Notes: generated by a model from the letters alone, not told the origin. Shown: positions 1-6,916, numbered from the stretch's first letter. The stretch is 32,161 nucleotides of DNA from Pseudomonas borbori (GCF_900115555.1 NZ_FOWX01000001.1:1-32161); one strand, 5' to 3'. Made by a program: numbers and translations.

Positions 1-700
1 AATGACATCCTCAGTGGTGGCAACGGCCTTAGTGGTGACGACATACTCGTAGGTGGTGCCGGGAATGACCTGCTTAACGGAGGTCAGGGTGTCGACACCA
101 TGATTGGCGGTACCGGTAACGATATGTATATCGTCGACAATGCTGGAGATGTGGTGATCGAAGGGCTGAATGCTGGTGTCGATCGGGTGCATACCCTGCT
201 GAGTAGCTATACCCTGGGTGCTAACCTGGAGAACCTGAGCTACGCCGGTACCGGGGCTTTCCACGGTATTGGTAACAGCTTGAACAACCAGATCACTGGG
301 GGGAGCGGTAATGACATCCTCAGCGGTGGTAACGGCCTTGGCGACGACATACTCATAGGTGGTGCCGGGAATGACCTGCTTAACGGCGGCCAGGGTGTCG
401 ACACCATGATTGGTGGTACCGGTAACGATATGTATATCGTCGACAATACTGGAGATGTGGTGATCGAGGGGCTGAATGCTGGTGTCGATCGGGTACATAC
501 CCTGCTGAGTAACTATACCTTGGGTGCCAACCTGGAAAACCTGAGTTATGCCGGTACCGGAGCTTTCATTGGGACTGGGAACACATTGGCCAACACCATC
601 ACGGGGGGCGCGGGTAATGATGTGCTAACCGGCGGTGCCGGCAACGACACCCTGATTGGCGGCCTCGGCAACGATACCTTCATGTTCGCCGCTGGCTTCG
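1..700 (+). repeat. Tandem ~309-bp modules inside the RTX gene
   Basis: The segment starting at base 1 (AATGACATCCTCAGTGGTGG) recurs at 310 and, more diverged, at 616. The spacings of 309 and 306 bp are multiples of three, so the frame is kept. Copies one and two differ by scattered single bases only. The array probably continues upstream of the window. Confidence 0.85.
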
Positions 701-924
701 GCAATGACCGCATCATGGACTTCGACGCCAACCCGGCTGGAGGAGGCCAGGACCTGCTCAATATCGCTGCACTGGGCGTGACCGCCGCCAACTTCGCCGC
801 CAACGTGACCATCGCCGATGTCGGCGCGGACACCCTGGTGTCGGTCGGTGGCGGCTCCATCCGCCTGGTCGGTATCGCCGATGCCACCACTATCACCCAA
901 ACCGACTTTATCCTGACGGTATAA
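1..924 (+). CDS. RTX-type calcium-binding repeat protein, C-terminal part (5' end outside window)
   Basis: The frame is open from base 1 and stops at TAA 922-924, so only the last 307 residues are present. It contains glycine/aspartate-rich nonapeptides of the form GGxGNDxL (for example GGAGNDLLNGGQG and GGAGNDTLIGGLGNDTF). These are RTX motifs that bind calcium and fold into parallel beta-rolls after secretion. Longer modules alternate with them and include the block ENLSYAGTGAF. The modules recur at spacings of 309 and 306 bp (about 103 residues) and the first two are nearly identical at DNA level. The last ~100 residues lack repeats and end in a hydrophobic tail (FILTV), as expected for an uncleaved type I secretion signal. 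The protein is probably a large extracellular adhesin or RTX exoprotein; the catalytic or adhesive part, if any, lies upstream. An intrinsic terminator follows, so it is not co-transcribed with wzz. Confidence 0.9.
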   Translation, partial: NDILSGGNGLSGDDILVGGAGNDLLNGGQGVDTMIGGTGNDMYIVDNAGDVVIEGLNAGVDRVHTLLSSYTLGANLENLSYAGTGAFHGIGNSLNNQITGGSGNDILSGGNGLGDDILIGGAGNDLLNGGQGVDTMIGGTGNDMYIVDNTGDVVIEGLNAGVDRVHTLLSNYTLGANLENLSYAGTGAFIGTGNTLANTITGGAGNDVLTGGAGNDTLIGGLGNDTFMFAAGFGNDRIMDFDANPAGGGQDLLNIAALGVTAANFAANVTIADVGADTLVSVGGGSIRLVGIADATTITQTDFILTV

Positions 925-962
925 GGAGGCCGCCAACAAAACGGAACGAGGTATCAGCAACT

Positions 963-994
963 GCGGTATGGGGCTCGCCCCATACCGCTTTTTT
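963..994 (+). terminator. Rho-independent terminator after the RTX gene
   Basis: A perfect 11-bp stem, GCGGTATGGGG (963-973) with CCCCATACCGC (978-988), has a CTCG tetraloop and is followed by six T residues (989-994). It lies 38 bp after the RTX stop codon and should end that transcript. Confidence 0.93.
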
Positions 995-998
995 GTAG

Positions 999-1015
999 GG
1001 TGCGCTGTGCGCACC
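999..1015. repeat. Short palindromic repeat GGTGCGC-N3-GCGCACC, copy 1
   Basis: GGTGCGC TGT GCGCACC, preceded by GTAG. The same core is found at 4308-4324, 5975-5991 and, with a longer loop, 6917-6947. It is a REP-like dispersed palindrome directly downstream of the RTX terminator. Confidence 0.75.
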
Positions 1016-1279
1016 GCAGGCTGTAGGTATTCGTTGGTGCGCGGAACACGTCCTCCAGCTTTAGAGGCTATATTTTCAGGAAGAGTAGCGATACAGCAGG
1101 GGGGGCTTCGTGCAAGTGGATGGAGGAGCGAATCAGGTTCGGCAGAATTAATCCTGGATTCCCGATCCGGCGATGAACAAATCTGCCAGGCGATTGTCAC
1201 ACGTCGCTGGGTACAAGGGCTGCACCTGCTACTGCCTGTACAAGAGGGGCAGGGCGTCCAGGGAGGGGATTTAAAAGTG

Positions 1280-1296
1280 ATCGCATGCCATGCGAT
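1280..1296. promoter_or_regulatory. Perfect inverted repeat upstream of first wzz, possible operator
   Basis: ATCGCATG C CATGCGAT is a perfect 8-1-8 palindrome ending 26 bp before the chosen ATG of wzz copy 1. Its compact symmetry fits a dimeric regulator site, but it could equally be a small mRNA hairpin covering the leader. No second copy was noticed in front of the other wzz genes. The assignment is tentative. Confidence 0.3.
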
Positions 1297-1322
1297 AGAT
1301 CTCTGTTTTGATGGACCGACCT

Positions 1323-2606
1323 ATGTCTGAGCAACTGCAGCGAATTCCCTCCTATAGCAACGATGAAATCGACCTGGTCGAGCTATTTCGATCACTTTTC
1401 CAACAAAAATACCTGATTCTCGCCGTCGCCTGCCTGATCACCCTGGGGGCGGTAGCCTATGCCTTCCTGGCCACACCGCACTACCAGGTGCAAAGCGTGC
1501 TGCGCCCGGTGGATCGGGGTAGCCTCGATGAACTGAACGGCACCGGCGTCTACGAGCTGACCCCGGCGGAGGCGTTGAGTCGCGTGGGGGCAGGGTTGTC
1601 GTCCTATGAAAGCCGCCTTGCCTTTTTTCGTGACAATCAGGCGCTTTTCAGCGGGCTGGTCACGCCGGGCCGTTCGTTGGAGCAGGCTTTTGAAGCGTTC
1701 AATCGCTCAGCATTCACCATGCTGCAGGTAGACCCGAAGAGGCCGAACAGCTTGAGCGAGTTTGTCGGCATATCGCTGACTTATCCAAACGGTTTGGATG
1801 GTGTGGCGGTGGTCAACGGTCTGGTTGCCGCTGTGCTGGAGGCTGAGCGGGAACGAATAGCCACGGACCTGAAAGTGCTGATCGCCAACCGCTTGTTCAG
1901 CCTCGAGCAAAAAATAGAAGCCGCGCGGGCCAGCTACGAGGCGAGTAAAGAGGCACAAATAGCCGCTCTGCTTGAAGAGGATGCCTTGCAACGCGCCCAG
2001 TTGCAGGACGAGTTGCAAGCCTTGCGCGGCGAATTGAAAACACGCCGCGAGAACCGCATCAAAAGCCTGGATGAGGCCATCCAGATCGCCGAATCACTTG
2101 GCATAGAGAAACCTACCACCCCTTCGGCCATGGCTGATGCACAACGCCAGGGCCAGGTCGTGCGTACCGAGGTCAATAGCCGGGAGATTCCGCTCTACTT
2201 CATGGGCAGCGAAGCCTTGAAGGCCGAGCGCGAAGCTTTGAGCGCACGCCGCTCCGACGACTTCAGCGAGCCACGGATTGCCGAGATCGAGAAGGAGCTG
2301 GCGTTGCTCAGCCAAAATCGCCAGGTGGAAATCCTCGAGAAGCGCGAGAACGAGGACCTCTACCTAAAAGATCTGGCGGAATGGCGCCAAGAGGCGGCTC
2401 AACTCAAAGGCATCAAGTTCGATACCAGCACACTGCAACTGGTTCGGCTGGACCAGCAAGCACTCGAACCCCTCTCGGCCGTCAAGCCGAAGAAGGCGTT
2501 GATTATCGGCCTGGGCGGCGTCGCCGGCCTGATGCTGGGCATCTTCGCAGCGTTGCTGCGTAATCTGCTGCGCCCCAGAACGCAAAAATCCGAATACCTG
2601 AGCTGA
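1323..2606 (+). CDS. wzz: Wzz2-like O-antigen chain-length determinant, paralogue 1
   Basis: This 427-residue polysaccharide co-polymerase is an inner-membrane protein that oligomerises with Wzy and sets the modal length of O-antigen chains. It has a short cytoplasmic N-terminus with the conserved EIDLVELFRSL block, a first membrane helix at about residues 30-51, and a long periplasmic alpha-helical domain (heptad-rich around ARASYEASKEA and the ELKTRRE region). A second helix (KKALIIGLGGVAGLMLGIF) lies near the C-terminus, with the usual proline/lysine-rich VKPKKA just before it. At over 420 residues it resembles the longer Wzz2 type rather than ~350-residue Wzz1. ATG 1323 is chosen because the leader ATGGACC lies about 8-12 bp upstream, and the same leader precedes the paralogue at 4637. 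TTG 1308 and ATG 1311 are in-frame alternatives. It is the paralogue of the gene at 4637-5941. Confidence 0.92.
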   Translation: MSEQLQRIPSYSNDEIDLVELFRSLFQQKYLILAVACLITLGAVAYAFLATPHYQVQSVLRPVDRGSLDELNGTGVYELTPAEALSRVGAGLSSYESRLAFFRDNQALFSGLVTPGRSLEQAFEAFNRSAFTMLQVDPKRPNSLSEFVGISLTYPNGLDGVAVVNGLVAAVLEAERERIATDLKVLIANRLFSLEQKIEAARASYEASKEAQIAALLEEDALQRAQLQDELQALRGELKTRRENRIKSLDEAIQIAESLGIEKPTTPSAMADAQRQGQVVRTEVNSREIPLYFMGSEALKAEREALSARRSDDFSEPRIAEIEKELALLSQNRQVEILEKRENEDLYLKDLAEWRQEAAQLKGIKFDTSTLQLVRLDQQALEPLSAVKPKKALIIGLGGVAGLMLGIFAALLRNLLRPRTQKSEYLS

Positions 2607-2639
2607 CTCCTCAATCCTCATGGGCGCGCCCAGACGCCG

Positions 2640-3115
2640 ATCCCGTAGGAGCGAATTTATTCGCGAAGCTTTTGCCGTGCATCGAAAAATTCGCGGCTAA
2701 AGCCCCTCCCACAAAAGCGGCAGACGCCGCATTCCCCTGTAGGAGGGCCGCGCCCGTTCCCGACGGGCTCGCGGCATTTCCCACGTCCCTGTGGGTCACG
2801 CGACCCCGCGGCGATGGCGGACAACGTCCGCCCAACAAGCAAAAGCATCGCGCCGAGGTCACGGAACGCCGCCCGGACCCTCCCACAAGAGCGGCAGACA
2901 CCGCACTCCCCTGTAGGAGGCGCGACCCCGCGGCGATGGCGGACAGGGTCCGCCCAACAAGCAAAAGCATCGCGCCGAGGTCACGGAACGCCGCCCCGAC
3001 TCTCCCACAAGAGCGGCAGACACCGCACTCCCCTGTAGGAGGGTCGCGCCCGTTCACTACGGGCTCGCAGCATTTCCCACATCCATGTGGGCCACGCGCC
3101 CCGCGGCGAATCCTC
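2640..3115 (+). repeat. Composite REP-type repeat block with a 122-bp tandem duplication
   Basis: Non-coding block after wzz copy 1. It begins with a REP hairpin (GCGAATTTATTCGC, 2651-2664). Two direct tandem units of 122 bp follow (2799-2920 and 2921-3042). Each carries the palindrome GGCGGAC-N3-GTCCGCC (2816-2832 and 2938-2954), then an AAGCATCGCGCCGAGG segment, a CCTCCCACAAGAG-type segment and CTGTAGGAGG. The pair is flanked by 66-bp direct copies (2737-2802 and 3033-3098) that begin CTGTAGGAGGG and end CACGCG. Related units recur at 4041-4260 in the same orientation. At 28752-28890, 29690-29870 and 31965-32161 they recur in the opposite orientation. Frames open through this block are translated repeat, not genes. 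Confidence 0.9.
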
Positions 3116-3165
3116 AACAAAAGCAGCAGGCATCGCATCCCCATGACCGTCATCAACCCTTGGCA

Positions 3166-3315
3166 GGTGTAGAGGATGACTATGAAGGCATCGAGGCGCT
3201 CAGGCTTCGGCTCTTGCAGGCATGGGCCACCTGGGCCAAAGTGGACATCGGTGCGGGAAAAACTGTTGATGGCGAATCATTTTTAGACGGTTTGAAAACG
3301 GGTAAATATGACTAG
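3166..3315 (+). pseudogene. Possible C-terminal remnant of a ParD/RHH-type antitoxin
   Basis: Just after the repeat block the frame ending at TAG 3313-3315 encodes EDDYEGIEALRLRLLQAW and, further on, GKTVDGESFLDGL. The helical IEALR...L segment followed by a (V)DGE-F-L tail resembles the C-terminal half of ParD/CopG-family antitoxins (family knowledge, weak match by eye). No ribbon-helix-helix N-terminus is present, because upstream sequence is repeat DNA. The gene therefore looks decapitated by repeat expansion. An 18-codon frame, ATG 3318 to TAG 3374, follows and may be a trace of the partner or chance. Confidence 0.35.
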
Positions 3316-3375
3316 TCATGGGTAAAGAAGAAGGGCAAACGCTGCGGTTAATAAGAGAACATATAAAGGATTAGC

Positions 3376-3708
3376 ATGAACTTTGAAGCGCACGCAGCTC
3401 AAACGGGTGGCATACGCATGTTGTTACAGACATTGAATGCACAAAGAGACGCGATTAACGCCCTGGCTCATCAATATGGTGCCAGCCATGTGCGGGTGTT
3501 CGGATCTGTTGCGCGCGGTGAAGACACCGAAGATAGTGATGTGGATTTCCTGGTTGAATTCCCTCAAGGGTACGACTTATTCAAACAGCGAATTAAACTT
3601 GCGCAATCACTGGAAGCCCTGTTAGGTCGGAAAGTTGACCTCATTCCAGAGCATGAACTGAACGAATATATTCGTGAGGCCGTATTGCATGAGTCAATAG
3701 AGCTATAA
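3376..3708 (+). CDS. mntA: MntA-like minimal nucleotidyltransferase (HEPN/MNT antitoxin)
   Basis: 110 residues. The GSX10DXD signature is intact: GS at the start of GSVARGEDTEDSDVDF with the two metal-binding aspartates in DVD. This marks a minimal nucleotidyltransferase. In characterised MntA/HepT pairs this protein neutralises the HEPN RNase by adding AMP units to a tyrosine of the toxin; that role here is inferred from family and neighbour. ATG 3376 is favoured by a good ribosome-binding site (AAAGGA, 3365-3370). Family members often begin nearer the internal ATG at 3418 (MLLQTLNAQRDAI), so the first 14 residues may be extra. The stop TAA (3706-3708) sits exactly where the hepT start would be expected. 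The upstream gap holds a remnant that may be another antitoxin. Confidence 0.88.
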   Translation: MNFEAHAAQTGGIRMLLQTLNAQRDAINALAHQYGASHVRVFGSVARGEDTEDSDVDFLVEFPQGYDLFKQRIKLAQSLEALLGRKVDLIPEHELNEYIREAVLHESIEL

Positions 3709-3740
3709 GCAAAGCATGGCAACCCTATGCGCATCACATT

Positions 3741-4139
3741 TTGGACTGCATTGCTAAAATCCGGCGCATCATGGCGCGTGGTGACATAACCGAAGACGAT
3801 ATTCTCTATGATGCGGCGGTCAGAAACCTCCAGACAATGTCGGAAGCCACGCAGCGACTACCGAAAGAGCTGAAATCTGCTCACCCAGGTATACCTTGGA
3901 CAGAGATCAGTGGGTTCAGAAACATACTGGTTCACAACTATCTGGGAGATATAGACCCTGTAGCAATTAAATCAGTAATTGAAGAGCATTTATATCCTTT
4001 AGAACTGGCCATGCATGAAATGCTTGACAGCAGCGCTGAGAAGCAAAAAGTCACAGCGCTTCGCGAAGCATCGCGCCGAGTCATGGAACGCCGCGCCGGA
4101 CCTTCCCACAAAAGCGGCAGACACCGCATACCCCTGTAG
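3741..4139 (+). CDS. hepT: HepT-like HEPN toxin, altered at both ends
   Basis: The HEPN RNase of the pair shows the RX4HXY active-site motif as RNILVHNY within GFRNILVHNYLGDID; the tyrosine is the residue AMPylated by MntA in studied systems. The reading frame is conserved further upstream, encoding SKAWQPYAHHILDC from 3708, a typical HepT N-terminus. The expected initiator at 3705-3707 is ATA rather than ATG, so the first standard start is TTG 3741, which loses about 12 residues. At the other end, from about residue 100 the frame enters repeat DNA and ends RRAGPSHKSGRHRIPL, a translated REP unit replacing the normal C-terminus. The module may be weakly expressed or inactive. The catalytic core itself is intact. 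Confidence 0.8.
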   Translation: MDCIAKIRRIMARGDITEDDILYDAAVRNLQTMSEATQRLPKELKSAHPGIPWTEISGFRNILVHNYLGDIDPVAIKSVIEEHLYPLELAMHEMLDSSAEKQKVTALREASRRVMERRAGPSHKSGRHRIPL

Positions 4140-4260
4140 GAGACGCGACCCCGCGGCGATAGCGGACATGGTCCGCCCAACAATCCAAAGCATCGCGCCG
4201 GGTCACGGAGCGCCGCCCGGACCCTCCCACAAAAACGGCAGACACCGCAGACCCTTGTAG
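4041..4260 (+). repeat. REP-type repeat block overrunning the 3' end of hepT
   Basis: About one and a half units of the same family as 2640-3115, direct orientation. It includes the palindrome AGCGGAC-ATG-GTCCGCC at 4161-4177, two AAGCATCGCGCCG segments and two CCCACAAAA-GCGGCAGACACCGCA segments, with CTGTAGGAG between. It begins within the hepT frame and supplies that protein's tail and stop codon. Confidence 0.85.
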
Positions 4261-4261
4261 A

Positions 4262-4636
4262 TCGCTGAATTTGGTACTTGATCAGCAAGCAAAGCGACAA
4301 GCGGTAGGGTGCGCTGTGCGCACCACGATTCACATCGTTAACCCGCCAAGAAGCCACGTAGCCAAGGCACAAGAGAAAAAACAAGGCGACTGTGACTAGC
4401 ATCACGAGTTCCCCGTCTATCCGCTTGTGACGGAAAAAAAATGTCAAGACTTGTAATGTCACAAACTGCTGGCAGAATGCCGCGAAATCTCTGCTAACAG
4501 GCTGGGCGTAAGCCTTGATCGCCGGGCTCCACGAGCGTGAGCAGTCGACGAATGGGACAACAATAAGACTCCAAGGATCGTTGTCCCCCAGTTAGCGAAT
4601 TAGTGATGCCCCTTCTTTTAAAGATGGACCTTGATC
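4262..4636 (+). other. Intergenic region before second wzz
   Basis: A 375-bp non-coding gap. It contains a GGTGCGC-TGT-GCGCACC palindrome (4308-4324) and a spaced inverted repeat TTGTGAC (4425-4431) / GTCACAA (4458-4464) around an A-rich stretch. The latter could be a regulator site. No convincing ORF or terminator was seen. The leader ATGGACC just before the wzz start matches that of wzz copy 1. Confidence 0.45.
4308..4324. repeat. Short palindromic repeat GGTGCGC-N3-GCGCACC, copy 2
   Basis: GGTGCGC TGT GCGCACC preceded by GTAG, identical in core to copy 1 at 999-1015. Confidence 0.75.
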
Positions 4637-5941
4637 GTGAATGCAATCTCCCCTGCGATACAACAAACCTCCAGCGATGAAATCGACCTGGCAGCGCTTT
4701 TTCGCGCGCTCTGGGAACAGAAGCTGCTGATCGTTCTGGTGACGGTGCTGGGCGGCATGCTGGCTGCGGCCTATGCATTCCAAGTCACTCCCGTATACCA
4801 AGTACAAAGCGTGCTGCGCCCCGCGGCGATCAAGGATCTCGATGCCCTGAACCGCACCGGCGTTTACAAGCTTGCGCCGGCTCAGGCCATGAAACGTGTG
4901 GGCGCTACCGTGGAGTCTTACGACACTCGGCTGGAGTTCTTTCGCGCCAATCAAGGCCTGTTCGAGGCATTGCGCCAGCCCAATCGCAGCCTTGAGCAAA
5001 CTTTCGAACGCTTCAATCAAGAAGCCTTCAAAATGCTCCTTCCTGACCCGAAGAAAGCCGATAACCTGAGTGCCTATGTCGGAGTTCAGCTGACCTATCC
5101 GCAGGGTGTCGATGGTGTCGCCCTGGTCAATGGCCTGGTCGAATATTCCGTCCAGATTGAGCGCGAACGTATTGCCGCTGACCTTGCGGTAGTGATCCAG
5201 AATCGCCTCAATCAACTCGATGCGCAGATGGCCGCGGCTCGCGCCAGCTACGAAGCCAGCAAGGATGCCAAGATCGCCAAGCTGCAGGAGGCAGACAGTC
5301 TTAAGCGTGCAAATCTGCAAGACGAGCTCAAGGCCTTGCGCCAGCAACTCAAAACCCGCCGCGACAACCGCGTTGCCCAATTGGATGAAGCTGTACGCAT
5401 CGCCAAGGCGCTGGGTATTAGCAAGCCCGCTACGCCGTCCTCTTTGGGCGAGGCTGAGCGGGTGGCACAAGGCAACGTGATTCGCACCGAGGTCAACAAC
5501 CAGCAGATACCGCTGTACTTCATGGGCAGCGAAGCGCTCGAAGCCGAGCGCAATGCCTTGCTGCAGCGGCGCTCCGATGATTTCACCGAGCCGCGTATCG
5601 CGCAAATCGCCAAGGAGCTGCAGTTGCTGGCGAACAATCGCCAGATTGAAATGCTCAACAAGCGCGAAAGCGAAGACCTGTTTCTCAAGGACTTGGCTAG
5701 CTGGCGTGGAGAAGCCGCACGCTTACGTAACCTCAATGTCGATGTTTCCAGCCTGAAACTGGTGTCCATCGATCAGGTCGCCCTGGAGCCTTTGCGTCCG
5801 ATCAAGCCGAAGAAAGCCTTGATCCTGGCCCTGGGTCTGGTGCTTGGTGGTGTGCTCGGCCTGTTCATCGCCCTTTTGCGCAATATGCTGCGTCGAACTC
5901 CCTCGCGGAATCATTCCAGTCAGTTGAACGTGGCTGCCTGA
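4637..5941 (+). CDS. wzz2: Wzz2-like O-antigen chain-length determinant, paralogue 2
   Basis: This 434-residue inner-membrane polysaccharide co-polymerase is closely related along its whole length to the protein at 1323-2606. Shared blocks include YQVQSVLRP, ARASYEASK, LKTRR, IPLYFMGSEAL and RRSDDF-EPRIA. It has the cytoplasmic DEIDLAALFRALWEQK start, a first membrane helix around residues 32-50, a periplasmic coiled-coil region and a C-terminal helix (KKALILALGLVLGGVLGLF) after IKPKKA. GTG 4637 is preferred because ATGGA lies 8-12 bp upstream, as in paralogue 1; TTG 4631 would leave no room for a ribosome-binding site. The two genes are clearly diverged at DNA level, so the duplication is old or one copy was imported. 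Separate copies could give different chain-length modes, but which is active cannot be told. Confidence 0.92.
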   Translation: MNAISPAIQQTSSDEIDLAALFRALWEQKLLIVLVTVLGGMLAAAYAFQVTPVYQVQSVLRPAAIKDLDALNRTGVYKLAPAQAMKRVGATVESYDTRLEFFRANQGLFEALRQPNRSLEQTFERFNQEAFKMLLPDPKKADNLSAYVGVQLTYPQGVDGVALVNGLVEYSVQIERERIAADLAVVIQNRLNQLDAQMAAARASYEASKDAKIAKLQEADSLKRANLQDELKALRQQLKTRRDNRVAQLDEAVRIAKALGISKPATPSSLGEAERVAQGNVIRTEVNNQQIPLYFMGSEALEAERNALLQRRSDDFTEPRIAQIAKELQLLANNRQIEMLNKRESEDLFLKDLASWRGEAARLRNLNVDVSSLKLVSIDQVALEPLRPIKPKKALILALGLVLGGVLGLFIALLRNMLRRTPSRNHSSQLNVAA

Positions 5942-5974
5942 CAGGGCTTGCTGTAGGAGTTGTTGTACCCGTAA

Positions 5975-5991
5975 GGTGCGCCGTGCGCACC
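5975..5991. repeat. Short palindromic repeat GGTGCGC-N3-GCGCACC, copy 3
   Basis: GGTGCGC CGT GCGCACC, about 34 bp after the second wzz stop. An outer GTTGTTG (5959-5965) / CAACAAC (5991-5997) pairing could extend it into a larger hairpin. There is no T-run, so it is not a typical intrinsic terminator. Confidence 0.7.
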
Positions 5992-6159
5992 AACAACCCA
6001 AATGATCCCGTCTGGTTGTGCGGGGTTCGCACGAGGTGGTTCAATGTGTTCACGCGAACCACGCATAACTGGCGTATCGCCTTGAACAGGAAAGGTTCAC
6101 GACCAGCCAGCCGGCAGCGAACGTAAGCTAAACCGAATACGCGGACAATAAGGCGCAGC

Positions 6160-6582
6160 ATGGGCAACGAAGACACTCGCTGGTTACAACGCCTACAGAA
6201 TTTTCGCAAGGCGCAGGCTCAGCTCGATGAGGCGATGGCGCTAATGCAAGCGCGCGCCCTGTCAAAACTGGAAAAGCAGGGTGTGATCCAAGCCTTCGAA
6301 TACACCTATGAACTAGGTTGGAACACGCTCAAGGACTACCTTATTTGGCAAGGCATCACCGGCATCGTTGGTTCTAGAGATGCGATCCGTGAGGGTTTCA
6401 GTCGAGGGGTTTTACTCGATGGGCAAGGCTGGATGGACATGCTGATAGACCGTAATCGCACATCGCATACCTATAACGAAGAGATTGCAGAGAGCATCCT
6501 GCAAAATATCCAGCAGCGACACCACCCGCTGCTGAAGGCGCTGGTTGAGACGCTACTCGAACGTGCGGCAAAAGAATCATGA
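6160..6582 (+). CDS. HI0074-family HEPN protein (nucleotidyltransferase substrate-binding, toxin-like)
   Basis: This 140-residue all-helical HEPN protein carries the RX4HXY motif as RNRTSHTY near residue 103. The conserved GVIQAFEYTYELGWNTLKDYL segment (residues ~44-64) is typical of the HI0074/'nucleotidyltransferase substrate binding' family. HEPN proteins of this kind pair with minimal nucleotidyltransferases and are thought to act as RNases held in check by the partner. ATG 6160 has AAGG about 7 bp upstream. Its last codons overlap the next gene as ATGA (ATG 6579, TGA 6580-6582), indicating translational coupling. Gene order is toxin first, the reverse of the mntA/hepT pair at 3376. Both parts look intact here. 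Confidence 0.88.
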   Translation: MGNEDTRWLQRLQNFRKAQAQLDEAMALMQARALSKLEKQGVIQAFEYTYELGWNTLKDYLIWQGITGIVGSRDAIREGFSRGVLLDGQGWMDMLIDRNRTSHTYNEEIAESILQNIQQRHHPLLKALVETLLERAAKES

Positions 6583-6899
6583 GCGAGGTGGAGGGCAGCG
6601 GCCTGCCGGCAGCAAGTATCAAGGCCATTCAGCAGGTGTTTCATCGTTACCCCGGCATCCGGCAAGCGATCCTCTACGGTTCGCGAGCCAAAGGTAACTT
6701 CCGTCCAGGCTCGGATATCGACCTCACCCTCAAAGGTGATTTGACTTACCAGCAATTACTGCGAATCGAAACGGAATTGGATGACGTGTTGCTGCCCTAC
6801 AAAATCGATCTTTCCCTGTACGAGCTGCTGGATAATCCGGCCCTGATCGAGCACATTGATCGGGTGGGCAAACTCTTCTACACGGCAAGCGATAGCTGA
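6579..6899 (+). CDS. HI0073-like minimal nucleotidyltransferase (MNT antitoxin)
   Basis: 106 residues with an intact GSX10DXD motif (YGSRAKGNFRPGSDIDLTL, around residues 34-52). The protein is a minimal nucleotidyltransferase-fold partner of the HEPN protein encoded just upstream. The two genes overlap by four bases (ATGA). By analogy with MntA it may AMPylate its partner; for the HI0073/HI0074 subfamily the chemistry is less settled. It shares only fold-level motifs with the mntA product at 3376, so the two modules are not recent duplicates. A palindromic repeat follows at 6917-6947. Confidence 0.87.
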   Translation: MSEVEGSGLPAASIKAIQQVFHRYPGIRQAILYGSRAKGNFRPGSDIDLTLKGDLTYQQLLRIETELDDVLLPYKIDLSLYELLDNPALIEHIDRVGKLFYTASDS

Positions 6900-6916
6900 G
6901 AGCATCCCGAACGTAG

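Larger units (their letters stand above)
925..1322 (+). other. Intergenic region between the RTX gene and the first wzz
   Basis: This ~400-bp gap holds the terminator at 963-994, a short 7-3-7 palindrome at 999-1015 and a perfect 8-1-8 inverted repeat at 1280-1296 just before the wzz start. A frame open from 968 to 1330 (about 120 codons) covers it, but it begins inside the terminator hairpin, has no convincing ribosome-binding site and shows no domain I recognise. I therefore leave it uncalled. The promoter of the first wzz should lie here, but no clear -35/-10 pair was identified. Confidence 0.5.

Noticed and set aside
968..1330. Open frame of about 120 codons between the RTX gene and wzz
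   Set aside because: It starts inside the terminator hairpin, crosses a palindromic repeat, has no good ribosome-binding site and encodes no recognisable domain. It also ends inside the wzz start region.
1448..1458. ops-like GGCGGTAGCCT inside the first wzz gene
   Set aside because: It lies within coding sequence for a conserved membrane helix (GAVAYA) and departs from consensus after GGCGGTAGC. There is no leader context.
2672..3172. Long open frames on both strands through the REP block
   Set aside because: They translate the repeat (recurrent SHKSGRHRTPL-type peptides), are compositionally odd, and appear wherever the repeat occurs.
3938..4462. Minus-strand open frame of 174 codons
   Set aside because: It is antisense to hepT and the repeat, with no domain and no ribosome-binding site.
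6024..6060. GGTTCGC / GCGAACC inverted repeat between the second wzz and the HEPN gene, considered as a tRNA or terminator
   Set aside because: It has a 23-base loop, no tRNA arms and no T-run. It is probably part of the repeat-rich spacer.
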